Source of the DNA: Flammeovirga sp. OC4
GTDB lineage: Bacteria > Bacteroidota > Bacteroidia > Cytophagales > Flammeovirgaceae
Length of the DNA: 64,000 bases
Assembly: GCF_000812565.1 (NCBI RefSeq)
Contig: NZ_JTAM01000018.1
Span: forward strand, 1-64,000
Reading direction: 5' to 3'
In this document: positions 8,532 through 17,336 of the stretch, in pieces
Layout of the letters: every line of letters begins with the position of its first letter
Numbering within the stretch: position 1 is the first letter of the stretch
Made by a program: the position numbers and the translations under genes
The notes under the pieces: generated by a model
Seen by the model: only the letters and a program-made list of their open reading frames with translations
Databases searched by the model: none
What the model was told of the DNA's origin: nothing

Positions 8532-11500
8532 TTATTTGTCTAGTTTGATGTTATAGAAAATAGCATAGAATACAGGCACTGCTATCAATGTCAGGAAAGT
8601 AGCGAATCCCAACCCAAATATGATGGTTACTGACATGGCTCCAAATACTGAATCAGGAATCAATGGAATCATACCAAACATAGTGGTGATGGCAGCCATC
8701 AATACTGGTCTTGTTCTAGAAATGGTTGAATATATGATCGCGTCAAGATGTGATCTTCCTTCTTTTCTTTGGATGTTCACTTCATCCAGTAATACAATCA
8801 CATTTTTAATGACCATACCTAAAAGTCCAATCCACCCAATAAAAGACATAAAGTCAAAAGCTTTACCAAGGCCTACTAATCCGAAAATGACTCCAATAAG
8901 CGAGAATGGAAGCAGTACAATTACAATCAACGGCTGTTTATAATTACCGAATAATGCTATCAAAATTGCAATGATCAATAGGAAGGCTAATGGGAAGAAA
9001 GTCACAATAGCATCTACAGCTTCTTTTTGGTTTTTCTTCTCTGCATCCCACATAAATGTATACCCTTCCGGCAACTCCATTGCTTCTATTTTACTTACAA
9101 TGTCCTTTTGTAATTCAGCAGTAGTTACCCCTTCAATAGGATCACATAATGCCGATAAAGCTCTATGGCGGTTATAGGTTTGAATAAGAGGATATTCATA
9201 ACCTAAGCTCATTCCGTTAGTAAGTTGTGGAAGAGGAACATTTTTCTCCCCTGAAATCACTTTCATGTTTTCCACCTTCTCAATGTTTGGAATTTCTCCT
9301 TCATCCAACTTCAATACGATTGGCATCAACTCATTGTCCTCTCTGTAAGTACCTACTGGCAAGCCTTCACTCATCACTCTAAATGAATTCGCAATTTCAG
9401 CTCTTGTTACACCTGCTCTTCCTGCTTTGTTGTTGGAATATTCAGCGGTCCAAACCGGTGCCATATTAAACCAGCTGCTATGAACATGTCTTGAAAGATC
9501 ACTTTCTCTCATGATCAACATAGCCTCATTCACTAAAGAATCTAAGACTTGAATATCATTACCCATAAATCGAGCTTCTACCTTTCCGTCTAATGGTGAC
9601 ATTACAGAGTAAAGTTCTGGGCGAATGAATATATCAGGCCAATTGGAATATTTTTCCTCTTCCAATCTTGAGAATACCCGATCCACATTCTCAAAATCTT
9701 CACACTCTATGATAAAGTGCATTACATTGGATTGAGGTCCATAGGCTGAAGACGCAAGGAAATATCTTGGAGGTGTATTTCCCAAAGTCATTGTTACTTC
9801 TTTCACCTCTTCTTGTTCCATCAACCAATCATAGATTTTATCCGCTTGTTCTTCTGTGTATTCAATCCTTGTCCCTTCAGGAGTGAAAGCATTGATTTTG
9901 AAGAGGTTTTTCTCAAGTTCAGGCATAAATACAATAGACATGTATTTAGCCGTGAACAATGAGAAAGCGAATAATCCTAGAAAAATGCCTAATGAAATAT
10001 ATTTATATTGGATGCCAAGTTTTAAGAAAGAACGGAATTTATCATAGAATTTCCCTTGGAATAAGTCATCTGATTCCCCTTCTTTTTTCTTTTCATCCTT
10101 TAAAAAAACATCACATACTAATGCCGATTGCGTAAGTGCAAAAACCCAACTTAAAGAAAGTGAAATGGCTAAAACACTAAATAGAGATGATAAATATTCA
10201 CCGGTTGAGTCTGGCGAAATTCTGATCGGTAAAAAGGTAAGAATTGCAATAATTGTCGCCCCTAAAAGTGGCCAAGCTGAAGCCGTTGCCGCTTCCATAA
10301 TGGCTTGTTTCTTAGGAATACCCATTTTCATTTTCATCAAAATGGATTCTATGACTACGATGGAATTATCCACCAACATACCCATCGCAATGATCAATGC
10401 GGCTAATGAAACCCTTTCCATATTGATTCCAAAAGACCACATAATAATGATCGTTGCAAGGATGGAAAATACTAATCCTGATCCTACTAAAATACCATTC
10501 TTTAAACCAATAAAGAAAAGAAGGATTAAGACTACGGTTCCTACTGAAGCAATAAGATTAAAAACAAAACCATCATTGGCGACTTTTGATTCATTGCCTT
10601 GGTCATAGATATTTTTAATGAATAATCCTGCGGGAAGATTCTCTTTAATCATCTCCAATTGAGCACGTACATCTTCCCCAACTTCTACTACATTGGCACC
10701 GGAAGAAGCAGATATAGCAAAACCTACTGCCGGTATCCCTTGTATTTTCATTTTGGAAGTATAGGGAGTGACGTACCCTTCCTCAATCGCACAAATTTCT
10801 TTTAATTTAATCTGATTTCCTTTCGAAGTGGTCACAAGGAAATTTCCAATTTCTTCTGTATCGTTAAAATCACCTCCGATTTTAACTCTTAGTCTTTGTT
10901 CATGGGTATTGACAAAACCGGCATTCACCAGCTTGTTTTGTTGGTTGAGTGCAAGCATCACATTTTCTAGTGATACGCCCAACTGATTCATTGCTGAATA
11001 AGACAGTTTTAAATCGATGCTTTCTTGGGCTTTACCAAAAAGTGATACCTTAGCAACATTATTTACCTTCAATAACTCCTTTTTGATATCATCGGCATAA
11101 TCATTAAGCTCTCTGTAAGTAAATCCCTCACCGTAAATGCCATAAAAAAGTCCTAGTACATCGGCAAAATCGTCATTGACAATAGAGGTATTTGCATTGG
11201 CAGGTAATTGAGATTGAACATCCCCCACTTTTCTCCTCAACATGTCCCACATCTGTGGAATATTATCTCCATGAACGATTTTCTTGAGTACCACTAAAAT
11301 TCTTGAAACTCCATGTCTACTATCAGAATCTAAATAATCCAAACCGTCCATAGCCTGAATTGCTTCCTCTAATTTATCCGTTACTTGTTGCTCAACTTCT
11401 TCAGCAGAAGCACCCGGATAGGTCGTTAAAACTACAGCTTGTTTGATCGTAAATGGAGCATCTTCTAGCTTACCTATTTTTTGATAAGCAATCACACCTC

Positions 11501-11570
11501 CTAATATTACCAAGGCTAAAACAAACCAGGTAAAAGGTTTATTTTCAATTGAAAATTTCGTTAAGTTCAT
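8532..11570 (-). CDS. RND-family efflux pump, inner-membrane subunit (system 1)
   Basis: The 1012-residue protein has the standard RND plan of 12 membrane helices with two large periplasmic loops. The start (LTKFSIENKPFTWFVLALVILGG) is the first helix of the AcrB/MdtBC superfamily. TM4 has GMLVDNSIVV, so the proton-relay pair reads Asp-Asn where AcrB has Asp-Asp. It exchanges protons for drugs, lipids or other amphiphiles; the subfamily is not of the heavy-metal type as far as I can see. It lies between the adaptor gene (7 bases) and the TolC gene (5 bases). Confidence 0.93.
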   Translation of the reverse strand: MNLTKFSIENKPFTWFVLALVILGGVIAYQKIGKLEDAPFTIKQAVVLTTYPGASAEEVEQQVTDKLEEAIQAMDGLDYLDSDSRHGVSRILVVLKKIVHGDNIPQMWDMLRRKVGDVQSQLPANANTSIVNDDFADVLGLFYGIYGEGFTYRELNDYADDIKKELLKVNNVAKVSLFGKAQESIDLKLSYSAMNQLGVSLENVMLALNQQNKLVNAGFVNTHEQRLRVKIGGDFNDTEEIGNFLVTTSKGNQIKLKEICAIEEGYVTPYTSKMKIQGIPAVGFAISASSGANVVEVGEDVRAQLEMIKENLPAGLFIKNIYDQGNESKVANDGFVFNLIASVGTVVLILLFFIGLKNGILVGSGLVFSILATIIIMWSFGINMERVSLAALIIAMGMLVDNSIVVIESILMKMKMGIPKKQAIMEAATASAWPLLGATIIAILTFLPIRISPDSTGEYLSSLFSVLAISLSLSWVFALTQSALVCDVFLKDEKKKEGESDDLFQGKFYDKFRSFLKLGIQYKYISLGIFLGLFAFSLFTAKYMSIVFMPELEKNLFKINAFTPEGTRIEYTEEQADKIYDWLMEQEEVKEVTMTLGNTPPRYFLASSAYGPQSNVMHFIIECEDFENVDRVFSRLEEEKYSNWPDIFIRPELYSVMSPLDGKVEARFMGNDIQVLDSLVNEAMLIMRESDLSRHVHSSWFNMAPVWTAEYSNNKAGRAGVTRAEIANSFRVMSEGLPVGTYREDNELMPIVLKLDEGEIPNIEKVENMKVISGEKNVPLPQLTNGMSLGYEYPLIQTYNRHRALSALCDPIEGVTTAELQKDIVSKIEAMELPEGYTFMWDAEKKNQKEAVDAIVTFFPLAFLLIIAILIALFGNYKQPLIVIVLLPFSLIGVIFGLVGLGKAFDFMSFIGWIGLLGMVIKNVIVLLDEVNIQRKEGRSHLDAIIYSTISRTRPVLMAAITTMFGMIPLIPDSVFGAMSVTIIFGLGFATFLTLIAVPVFYAIFYNIKLDK

Positions 11571-11577
11571 CGGTCTA

Positions 11578-12630
11578 TTAGTTCTTAGTCATTAAAGAAT
11601 TTCCAAAGTTGGCTCTTACTTTCTGGTTTTCTACCAATAGAGAACCACCCGTAGCAACTACAAAGTCTGCATTACCTTGCATCTTTACCTCAACCTTACT
11701 ATCGTTTTTCAATTGTAACAGTTCTACATTTACTTTTTTCAGTGTATTATTTTGTGGCGAAACAGCCCAAACAAAGTAGTCTCCATTGGCCTCGCCAATC
11801 ACTGCACTTGAAGGTAAAGTTACCGTTGACGCCTCCGATGAATTGAAATTAAAGTATACTTCTGCTGTCATACCTGCCAAAAAGAGCTCATCAACCTCTT
11901 GAACCTCTAATAACATTGGGTAAGCATAGTTCAATTGTTCAGTATCGTGTAATACCTCAATGACTTTTGCCCAATACTTTTTATTGGGTTTTGAATCAAA
12001 AACTACTTCAATTTTATCCAACTCTTTCACCTTCATTACTACCTCCTCTGGGACAGTACATCTTACTCTTGTATTTTCAAAATCTTGTAAAGTAATCACC
12101 GTTTTTGAGGCTGTTACATGCTCGCCTTTTTCTATCGATAATTTTTTTACTCTTCCTGTAAAAGGAGCTCTTAATTTTGTATCTGCTAAAGCATTTTCCG
12201 CAAACTCTAAGTTTGATGAGGCTTGCTCAAAATCGAGAATGGCTTTATCATAAGCTTGTTCTGAAATATTATTTTTTTGGAAAAGCTTTTCAGCTCTATC
12301 TTTGGCGGCTTTTGTTAACTGGAAGGTAGATTTTGCTTTCTGCAATTCAATTTTATAATCTCTAGGGTCAATGATACCTAAAATTTGCCCTTTTTGTACA
12401 CGCTGTCCTTCTTCCAAATCGAAGCCCTTTAATGGACCACTGACTCTGAAAGATAATTGTACTTCTTTTTGTGGGATAGAAACCCCGGTAGCTATATTTG
12501 TTTTATTGGCTCCCTCCTCTTGTACCTGGACTACTTTAACCAATTGGTCTTTCGTAGTGTTCTCTTGAACTTTTTCCCTACCACAAGAAGTGAATACAAT
12601 TAATATTGTATACAGAAATAAATGCCTCAT
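11578..12630 (-). CDS. RND adaptor (membrane fusion) lipoprotein, system 1
   Basis: The 350-residue protein starts with a lipoprotein signal (lipobox FTSC, Cys16). It then shows the usual adaptor order: a barrel-sandwich half (SFRVSGPLKGFDLEEGQ), an alpha-hairpin (about 95-150), the second lipoyl half (LRAPFTGRVKKLSIEKGE) and beta-barrel domains. It links the RND pump and TolC across the periplasm. It is the first large gene of the operon. Its ATG overlaps the stop of a short upstream frame by four bases (ATGA), as described for 12627-12851. Confidence 0.92.
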   Translation of the reverse strand: MRHLFLYTILIVFTSCGREKVQENTTKDQLVKVVQVQEEGANKTNIATGVSIPQKEVQLSFRVSGPLKGFDLEEGQRVQKGQILGIIDPRDYKIELQKAKSTFQLTKAAKDRAEKLFQKNNISEQAYDKAILDFEQASSNLEFAENALADTKLRAPFTGRVKKLSIEKGEHVTASKTVITLQDFENTRVRCTVPEEVVMKVKELDKIEVVFDSKPNKKYWAKVIEVLHDTEQLNYAYPMLLEVQEVDELFLAGMTAEVYFNFNSSEASTVTLPSSAVIGEANGDYFVWAVSPQNNTLKKVNVELLQLKNDSKVEVKMQGNADFVVATGGSLLVENQKVRANFGNSLMTKN

Positions 12631-12851
12631 TTTAGATAGTAATTATAGAGTATAAAAATTATGATAATGATCGTGTAATAAAATCGTATTAATCTATTCA
12701 TGTATACTCCAATACTTTTGTGGTGAAGCATCACTACTACTGAAACCACTAAATAAAGCACTGTATCGGTCATTCCTAAAACTGAAGCATCCTCTAAAGG
12801 AGCCCGTAAACTATTACCTTCCCCTTTTGCAATGATGCAAATGAATGTCAA
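12627..12851 (-). CDS. Possible small two-helix membrane protein coupled to the adaptor gene
   Basis: This 74-codon frame ends with an ATGA overlap on the adaptor start, a layout typical of translational coupling. It has ordinary low-GC codon use and two hydrophobic stretches (TVLYLVVSVVVML and TIIIIIFILY) around a basic loop. A shorter version starting at 12773 (48 residues) would keep both helices. I do not recognise a family, and the hydrophobicity may simply come from AT-rich leader DNA. It is kept as a low-confidence gene because of the overlap. Otherwise the 12631-12949 spacer holds the candidate promoter of the divergent TerB-like gene. Confidence 0.3.
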   Translation of the reverse strand: MTFICIIAKGEGNSLRAPLEDASVLGMTDTVLYLVVSVVVMLHHKSIGVYMNRLIRFYYTIIIIIFILYNYYLK

Positions 12852-12867
12852 AAAAACAGAGTAGCAT

Positions 12868-12897
12868 TTTGGATTTTTAGCAAAAATGTTAAATTTG
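12868..12897 (+). promoter_or_regulatory. Promoter of the TerB-like gene
   Basis: TTTG (12868-12871), 18 bases, then TAAATTTG (12890-12897) is a near-ideal Bacteroidota -33/-7 pair (TTTG, about 19 bases, TAnnTTTG). Transcription would start near 12904, about 46 bases before the ATG at 12950. Confidence 0.5.
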
Positions 12898-12949
12898 TGA
12901 AAGACTATTTTTTTTAATGTGTATCGGTAAATAAACTTAATCTAGAAAC

Positions 12950-13495
12950 ATGTCAATTTGGAAAGCTCTTGAAAATGCAGTTTTAGATAATACTCCAAAT
13001 CGCCAGAAACTCAGTGCTCCTGAAAAGATTTCTCTTCAAGAAGATGATCTATTATTATTAAAGGAAAATGACTCTGCCGCTAACGAGTACATGCATCATC
13101 TAATTCTCCATACTTCAGAAAAACTTTACAATACAGAACATTACGAACCTTATATAATTGGCCTTTTTGCTGTAGGTATGGCCGTTGCTCGATGTGATGG
13201 AAGAATTGTAGAAGAAGAAAAAATTGAGATAGGAAATTTCATTGATTTTATCACGCATAGCGAGTTACCACAACGCTATTATGATAAAATGGATGCCATC
13301 AAAAATATGATTTTCTTGAATTTTAATACAGCGATGAGTTTTGTGGGGCAAATGCATCAAGACACATGGATTGTCGTGGACCATCTTATCACGCTTACGA
13401 TTAAAGCAGACGGACAAATTGCTACTCAAGAAATTGATTTTTATAGAAAATGGAAGGCTTGGTTAGAGGCTAAATCTTATGACAGAGCTATTTAA
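12950..13495 (+). CDS. TerB-like (DjlA N-domain type) protein
   Basis: The 181-residue protein is soluble, with no signal peptide. Two helical units each carry the acidic turn found in TerB-like proteins: ARCDGRIVEEE (near 86-96) and IKADGQIATQE (near 155-165). In this superfamily the turn is linked to metal binding and to tellurite or stress phenotypes, but the cellular role here is unknown. The last 8 bases overlap the end of the convergent exonuclease gene. Confidence 0.7.
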   Translation: MSIWKALENAVLDNTPNRQKLSAPEKISLQEDDLLLLKENDSAANEYMHHLILHTSEKLYNTEHYEPYIIGLFAVGMAVARCDGRIVEEEKIEIGNFIDFITHSELPQRYYDKMDAIKNMIFLNFNTAMSFVGQMHQDTWIVVDHLITLTIKADGQIATQEIDFYRKWKAWLEAKSYDRAI

Positions 13496-14108
13496 GGTAA
13501 TTATTACCTTTTTCAAACCCTGCTTGCATTAACTGCTCCCAAACAAACAAAGTCATAAAACTATCTGATAAAGAATTATGGGCATTATCTAATAGGATTT
13601 TATCTTCTAAAGTCAAGTGACTTTTAAAATGGTTGAATGCTGTAGATAATCGTTGCCAAGTATAGTTATTATATTTCTCATTCCATTCCTTAATCACTCC
13701 GGTAGAAAAAACATTCATTGCACAGTAAATCCCTTTAGCGTTTCTAAGGTCTACATAATTCATGTCAAAAGGTGCATTATAAATGATTACATTTTGATCT
13801 TCTACAAGGTCGTTGATCATATCTTGCATCGCAAAATCATATACAGGTGCATCTTCTACCATTTGTGGGGAGATTCCATTGACAGCCATTGCTTCAGGCC
13901 ATGTTTTCCTGTATTTAGGTTTAATGTATGTACTGAGAAGAACTTCCTTTTTATCGTTGATAATACTTATCTGTAAAGCTTCATCTACACCAGCATCTAG
14001 ACCTGTTGTTTCAGTATCAAGAATTAAAAAGTTTTCTGTTATAAACTTTTCTTCCTGTAGATCGCCTTCAGATTGTGTGTTTTTATTTTTGATAAGATCA
14101 TCAAACAT
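13488..14108 (-). CDS. DEDDh 3'-5' exonuclease (DnaQ/epsilon-like)
   Basis: The 206-residue protein has all DEDDh residues: Asp31 and Glu33 in LDTETTG, Asp115 in NAPFDMNY, and His177...Asp182 in HNSLSD. It probably trims 3' ends of DNA or RNA using two metal ions. It is a stand-alone exonuclease, not fused to a polymerase, and is short like RNase T or ExoX-type proteins. About 20 residues precede the fold. It converges on the TerB-like gene with an 8-base overlap, so there is no room for a separate terminator. Confidence 0.85.
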   Translation of the reverse strand: MFDDLIKNKNTQSEGDLQEEKFITENFLILDTETTGLDAGVDEALQISIINDKKEVLLSTYIKPKYRKTWPEAMAVNGISPQMVEDAPVYDFAMQDMINDLVEDQNVIIYNAPFDMNYVDLRNAKGIYCAMNVFSTGVIKEWNEKYNNYTWQRLSTAFNHFKSHLTLEDKILLDNAHNSLSDSFMTLFVWEQLMQAGFEKGNNYLK

Positions 14109-14236
14109 AGTAAAAAAAGCTGATTTAATTCTTAAAACCCAAGTGCAATAGGAACGATTATACCTCTGAAATTACACTTCTATCAAAGGTATTAATTTAA
14201 TCATAAGAATGTTTCATTACAATAATTTATAAAGAA

Positions 14237-17200
14237 TTAATTGTAATTTTTTAATTTAATATCTTCCCCTTCTCTATATTTTTTTGGAGATACACCGTAG
14301 AGATCAGTAAAACATTTTGTGAAATAAGCTGGTGTATTAAAACCTGTCTGATAAGCAATATCCGAAATACTTGTATCCGAATTTTTCAGTAACTCAGCAC
14401 TATATCTTAATCTAATATCTCTCATAAAAACACTAGAAGATTTACCCGTTAAAGCTTTAATTTTACGGTGCAATTGACTTCTACTAATAAATAATTTTTG
14501 AGCAACTTCTTCTACACTCAATTCTGTATTATCCAAATTATCCTCAATTATCGATGTAAATGATTTAATTAATTTTTCATCATTATTGGAAAATTCTACA
14601 ACATCCTTTTTCACTAAGAAATGTTCTCTGAATTTAGATTGTAATATTTTTCTGTTCTCAAGTAAATTATGAATTCGAATTAATAATTCTTGCTTGTTAA
14701 ACGGTTTAGTGATATAAGCATCAGCCTTTGTAGTATAACCTTGGAGCAGTGTAGATTGGTCTGCTTTTGCTGTTAATAATATCACCGGAATATGAGAGGT
14801 TTGATCTGTCTGTTTCAACAATCGAGTCATTTCAATTCCGTCTACTTCTGGCATCATAACATCAGATAGAACGATATCCGGCATTATTTCTTTGGCCATT
14901 TCAAAACCCTTTTTACCATTTTCAGCAAGACTTACATCATAACTCTCTTTAAGTATTTTATGAAGGTATTTTCTTATTTCTTCATTGTCATCTATTACTA
15001 AAATAGAAGGTAAATTTTCGTCCTTACTCACTTCCAAAATTGGCTCAGAGGTTTCTGGAAGAATACTTTTGTCTACGATTGGTTGATACTCAACATCAGA
15101 AGCTGTGATTTCTAATTCTACTTCTTTTGATTCAAAATAAGAAAGGTCAACAGGAATTTCAATATCAAATCTCGTCCACTCATTTTCGACACTTTCTACT
15201 TTTATTGTACCAAAATACTTCGTAATAATACCTTGTGTCAAAGCTAGTCCAATACCATTAGTAGTAGAAAGTCCTATATTTGAATGATAGTATTGATTAA
15301 AAATGTAAGGTAGATCATCCGGAGCAATACCCTTACCATTATCATAAAACGACATATTTAAAACACCCTCCTTTATAGTTCCTTTGACAACTATTTCTCC
15401 TTGTTCTTTTGAAAACTTGATGGCGTTAAAAATAAGGTTATTTACTACTTTATTGATACTATTTTTATCAGTATAACCAACGTTTTGAGTTCCTTCAAAA
15501 ATGAAATCTAATTTAACGTTCCTTTGTTCAGCATAAGAGTGGAATGATGCCACACCAACGGTCAACAATTCTTTAATATCTATTTCACTTAACTTCAAAG
15601 TATTGTTATTTTGAAGCTCTAAGTTCGTTAAGTCAAGAATCTGATTGATCAATTCTAAAAGTTGCTTCGATTGATATTCAAGAGATCTCAAGCTATCATT
15701 TCTTTCAACCTGCCCTTTTAAATCATCAACAGCTCCAATCATCAATGTCAGTGGAGTTCTAAACTCATGTGAAATATTTGCAAAGAATTTAGTCTTAAAT
15801 TCATCTAGTTCTTCCAGTCGTTTCTCCCTTTCAATAGCGTTTGTTTTCTGCTCTTCTGATATTTTCAATTGTGCTTCTTTTAAGCGGATATTGATAAAGT
15901 ATAACACAATCACTACCAATGCTAAAACACAAACTAAAATAACAATCCAAAACCATAACGTCCTTTCTTTTTGAGCCGATCTTAATAAATCATCTTTAAG
16001 TCTTTTCTCTTTTATTAATTTCTTGTTTCTGAAATTAGCTTCTAATTGTGTTAGCTTTCTAAATTCTGCTTTGTTATTTAGTTCATTATTAACCTTTAAT
16101 AATTTTTGCTGATATTCATATACCTTTTTGTAATTCCCCGCATGAACATTTAAGTCAATTAAATGAGATATAATTTTATATTTTCTTTGAATCAGCGTTC
16201 TATCTCCTGCTAACGCATATGCTTCTAGAAAATATTTTTCTGCAGTCTTAATATCATTATCCCTATTAATAGCAATGATGCCTAATACCTCTAAAGCAGC
16301 AGCGTGAGTAGAATAACTATACTTATATTTTTTTATTAGCCCTAAAGCCTCGCTTATATAATGTTCAGCGGAATCGAATTGATTCATATTCATATAACCG
16401 ATACCAATCAAAGTAGAAGCTGGGGCTAACTTTTCCTCTTGATTGTTCTTTAAGAAAATACTTCTAGACTTTTTTGCTGAAAGAATTGCTTTATTAAAAT
16501 TCTTCTGAATAGCAACAGAGTCATCTAAAGTTTCATTTAAAGAAGAATAAGTTCCTGAAAGATTGATATAAACAGTAGCAATAAAATGATCATTTTTCAG
16601 TTTTTCCCCAATTTGAAGAGCTTCCTCTAATGAAGCTATCGCTTTTAAATAATTTTCCTTCTTTATTGTTTTATCAACATCAATACTATTATTTTTCCAA
16701 ATGAGTGCCTCATTACTCAATACTTTATACAACCCTTGAAGGTTATTATTTTCCTCATAAATAATTTTGGCTCTTTGAAAATATTGGATTGCTTGATCAA
16801 AATCTCCTTTATTTTTTAAATACAATCCCATATGATTACACCCCTCTGCTATTTCAGTTGAGTCTTGTAATAATTCCAGGTATTCAAAACCTTCTAATAA
16901 ATTGATAAATGCTAAAGAATCATTGGCCATAAAAGATTCAACCGTTCCCAGACATAAGCAACTTTTACCTTTTCCTCTCAGATAATCAGCCTCGAAACTC
17001 ATTGTTTTAGCTTGGGTTAAGTAAGTTTTGGCACTATCCAATTGCCCTCCTATCATATAGGATCTTCCTTTTATTTCAATTAAGTCAATTTTTCGTTCAG
17101 TAATTGACCCATATTCATCCAGCCTAAGTAAGGAATCAATAGTATTTACAGTCTCTGAAGTACTTTTATATTTCATTTTCTCCAGATACTGTTTAATATG

Positions 17201-17302
17201 CTCGTATTTTTCTTCTCCCTCTTTACTACCTGTGGGTATTTGGCTGAGCAATGGGACCGAAGTAAAGAGTAAAAAAGTTAGTAGCAGTATATTTTTGTTC
17301 AC
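14237..17302 (-). CDS. Hybrid two-component regulator: TPR sensor, kinase, receiver, AraC output
   Basis: The 1021-residue protein has a signal peptide (about 1-21), a periplasmic region of about ten TPR-like helical repeats (30-420) and one membrane helix (about 447-470). HisKA follows with the phospho-His in NISHEFRTP (near 509), then HATPase_c (NLIFNAIKFS, DNGKGI), a receiver whose Asp sits in LSDVMMPEVDG (near 811), and an AraC-type DNA-binding domain (about 920-1015). All modules look intact, so one protein senses in the periplasm and binds DNA. The TPR sensor differs from the beta-propeller sensor of glycan-utilisation regulators. It lies 34 bases after the SpoIIE-type gene, forming an operon. 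Confidence 0.92.
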   Translation of the reverse strand: MNKNILLLTFLLFTSVPLLSQIPTGSKEGEEKYEHIKQYLEKMKYKSTSETVNTIDSLLRLDEYGSITERKIDLIEIKGRSYMIGGQLDSAKTYLTQAKTMSFEADYLRGKGKSCLCLGTVESFMANDSLAFINLLEGFEYLELLQDSTEIAEGCNHMGLYLKNKGDFDQAIQYFQRAKIIYEENNNLQGLYKVLSNEALIWKNNSIDVDKTIKKENYLKAIASLEEALQIGEKLKNDHFIATVYINLSGTYSSLNETLDDSVAIQKNFNKAILSAKKSRSIFLKNNQEEKLAPASTLIGIGYMNMNQFDSAEHYISEALGLIKKYKYSYSTHAAALEVLGIIAINRDNDIKTAEKYFLEAYALAGDRTLIQRKYKIISHLIDLNVHAGNYKKVYEYQQKLLKVNNELNNKAEFRKLTQLEANFRNKKLIKEKRLKDDLLRSAQKERTLWFWIVILVCVLALVVIVLYFINIRLKEAQLKISEEQKTNAIEREKRLEELDEFKTKFFANISHEFRTPLTLMIGAVDDLKGQVERNDSLRSLEYQSKQLLELINQILDLTNLELQNNNTLKLSEIDIKELLTVGVASFHSYAEQRNVKLDFIFEGTQNVGYTDKNSINKVVNNLIFNAIKFSKEQGEIVVKGTIKEGVLNMSFYDNGKGIAPDDLPYIFNQYYHSNIGLSTTNGIGLALTQGIITKYFGTIKVESVENEWTRFDIEIPVDLSYFESKEVELEITASDVEYQPIVDKSILPETSEPILEVSKDENLPSILVIDDNEEIRKYLHKILKESYDVSLAENGKKGFEMAKEIMPDIVLSDVMMPEVDGIEMTRLLKQTDQTSHIPVILLTAKADQSTLLQGYTTKADAYITKPFNKQELLIRIHNLLENRKILQSKFREHFLVKKDVVEFSNNDEKLIKSFTSIIEDNLDNTELSVEEVAQKLFISRSQLHRKIKALTGKSSSVFMRDIRLRYSAELLKNSDTSISDIAYQTGFNTPAYFTKCFTDLYGVSPKKYREGEDIKLKNYN

Positions 17303-17336
17303 TATTTAATGTGTTTAAAAAAATGTTCTTTTTTAT

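Noticed and set aside
5134-12630. LytS/LytTR pair as part of RND operon 1
   Set aside because: A terminator-like hairpin and about 270 bases separate them; regulation is possible but one operon is not supported.
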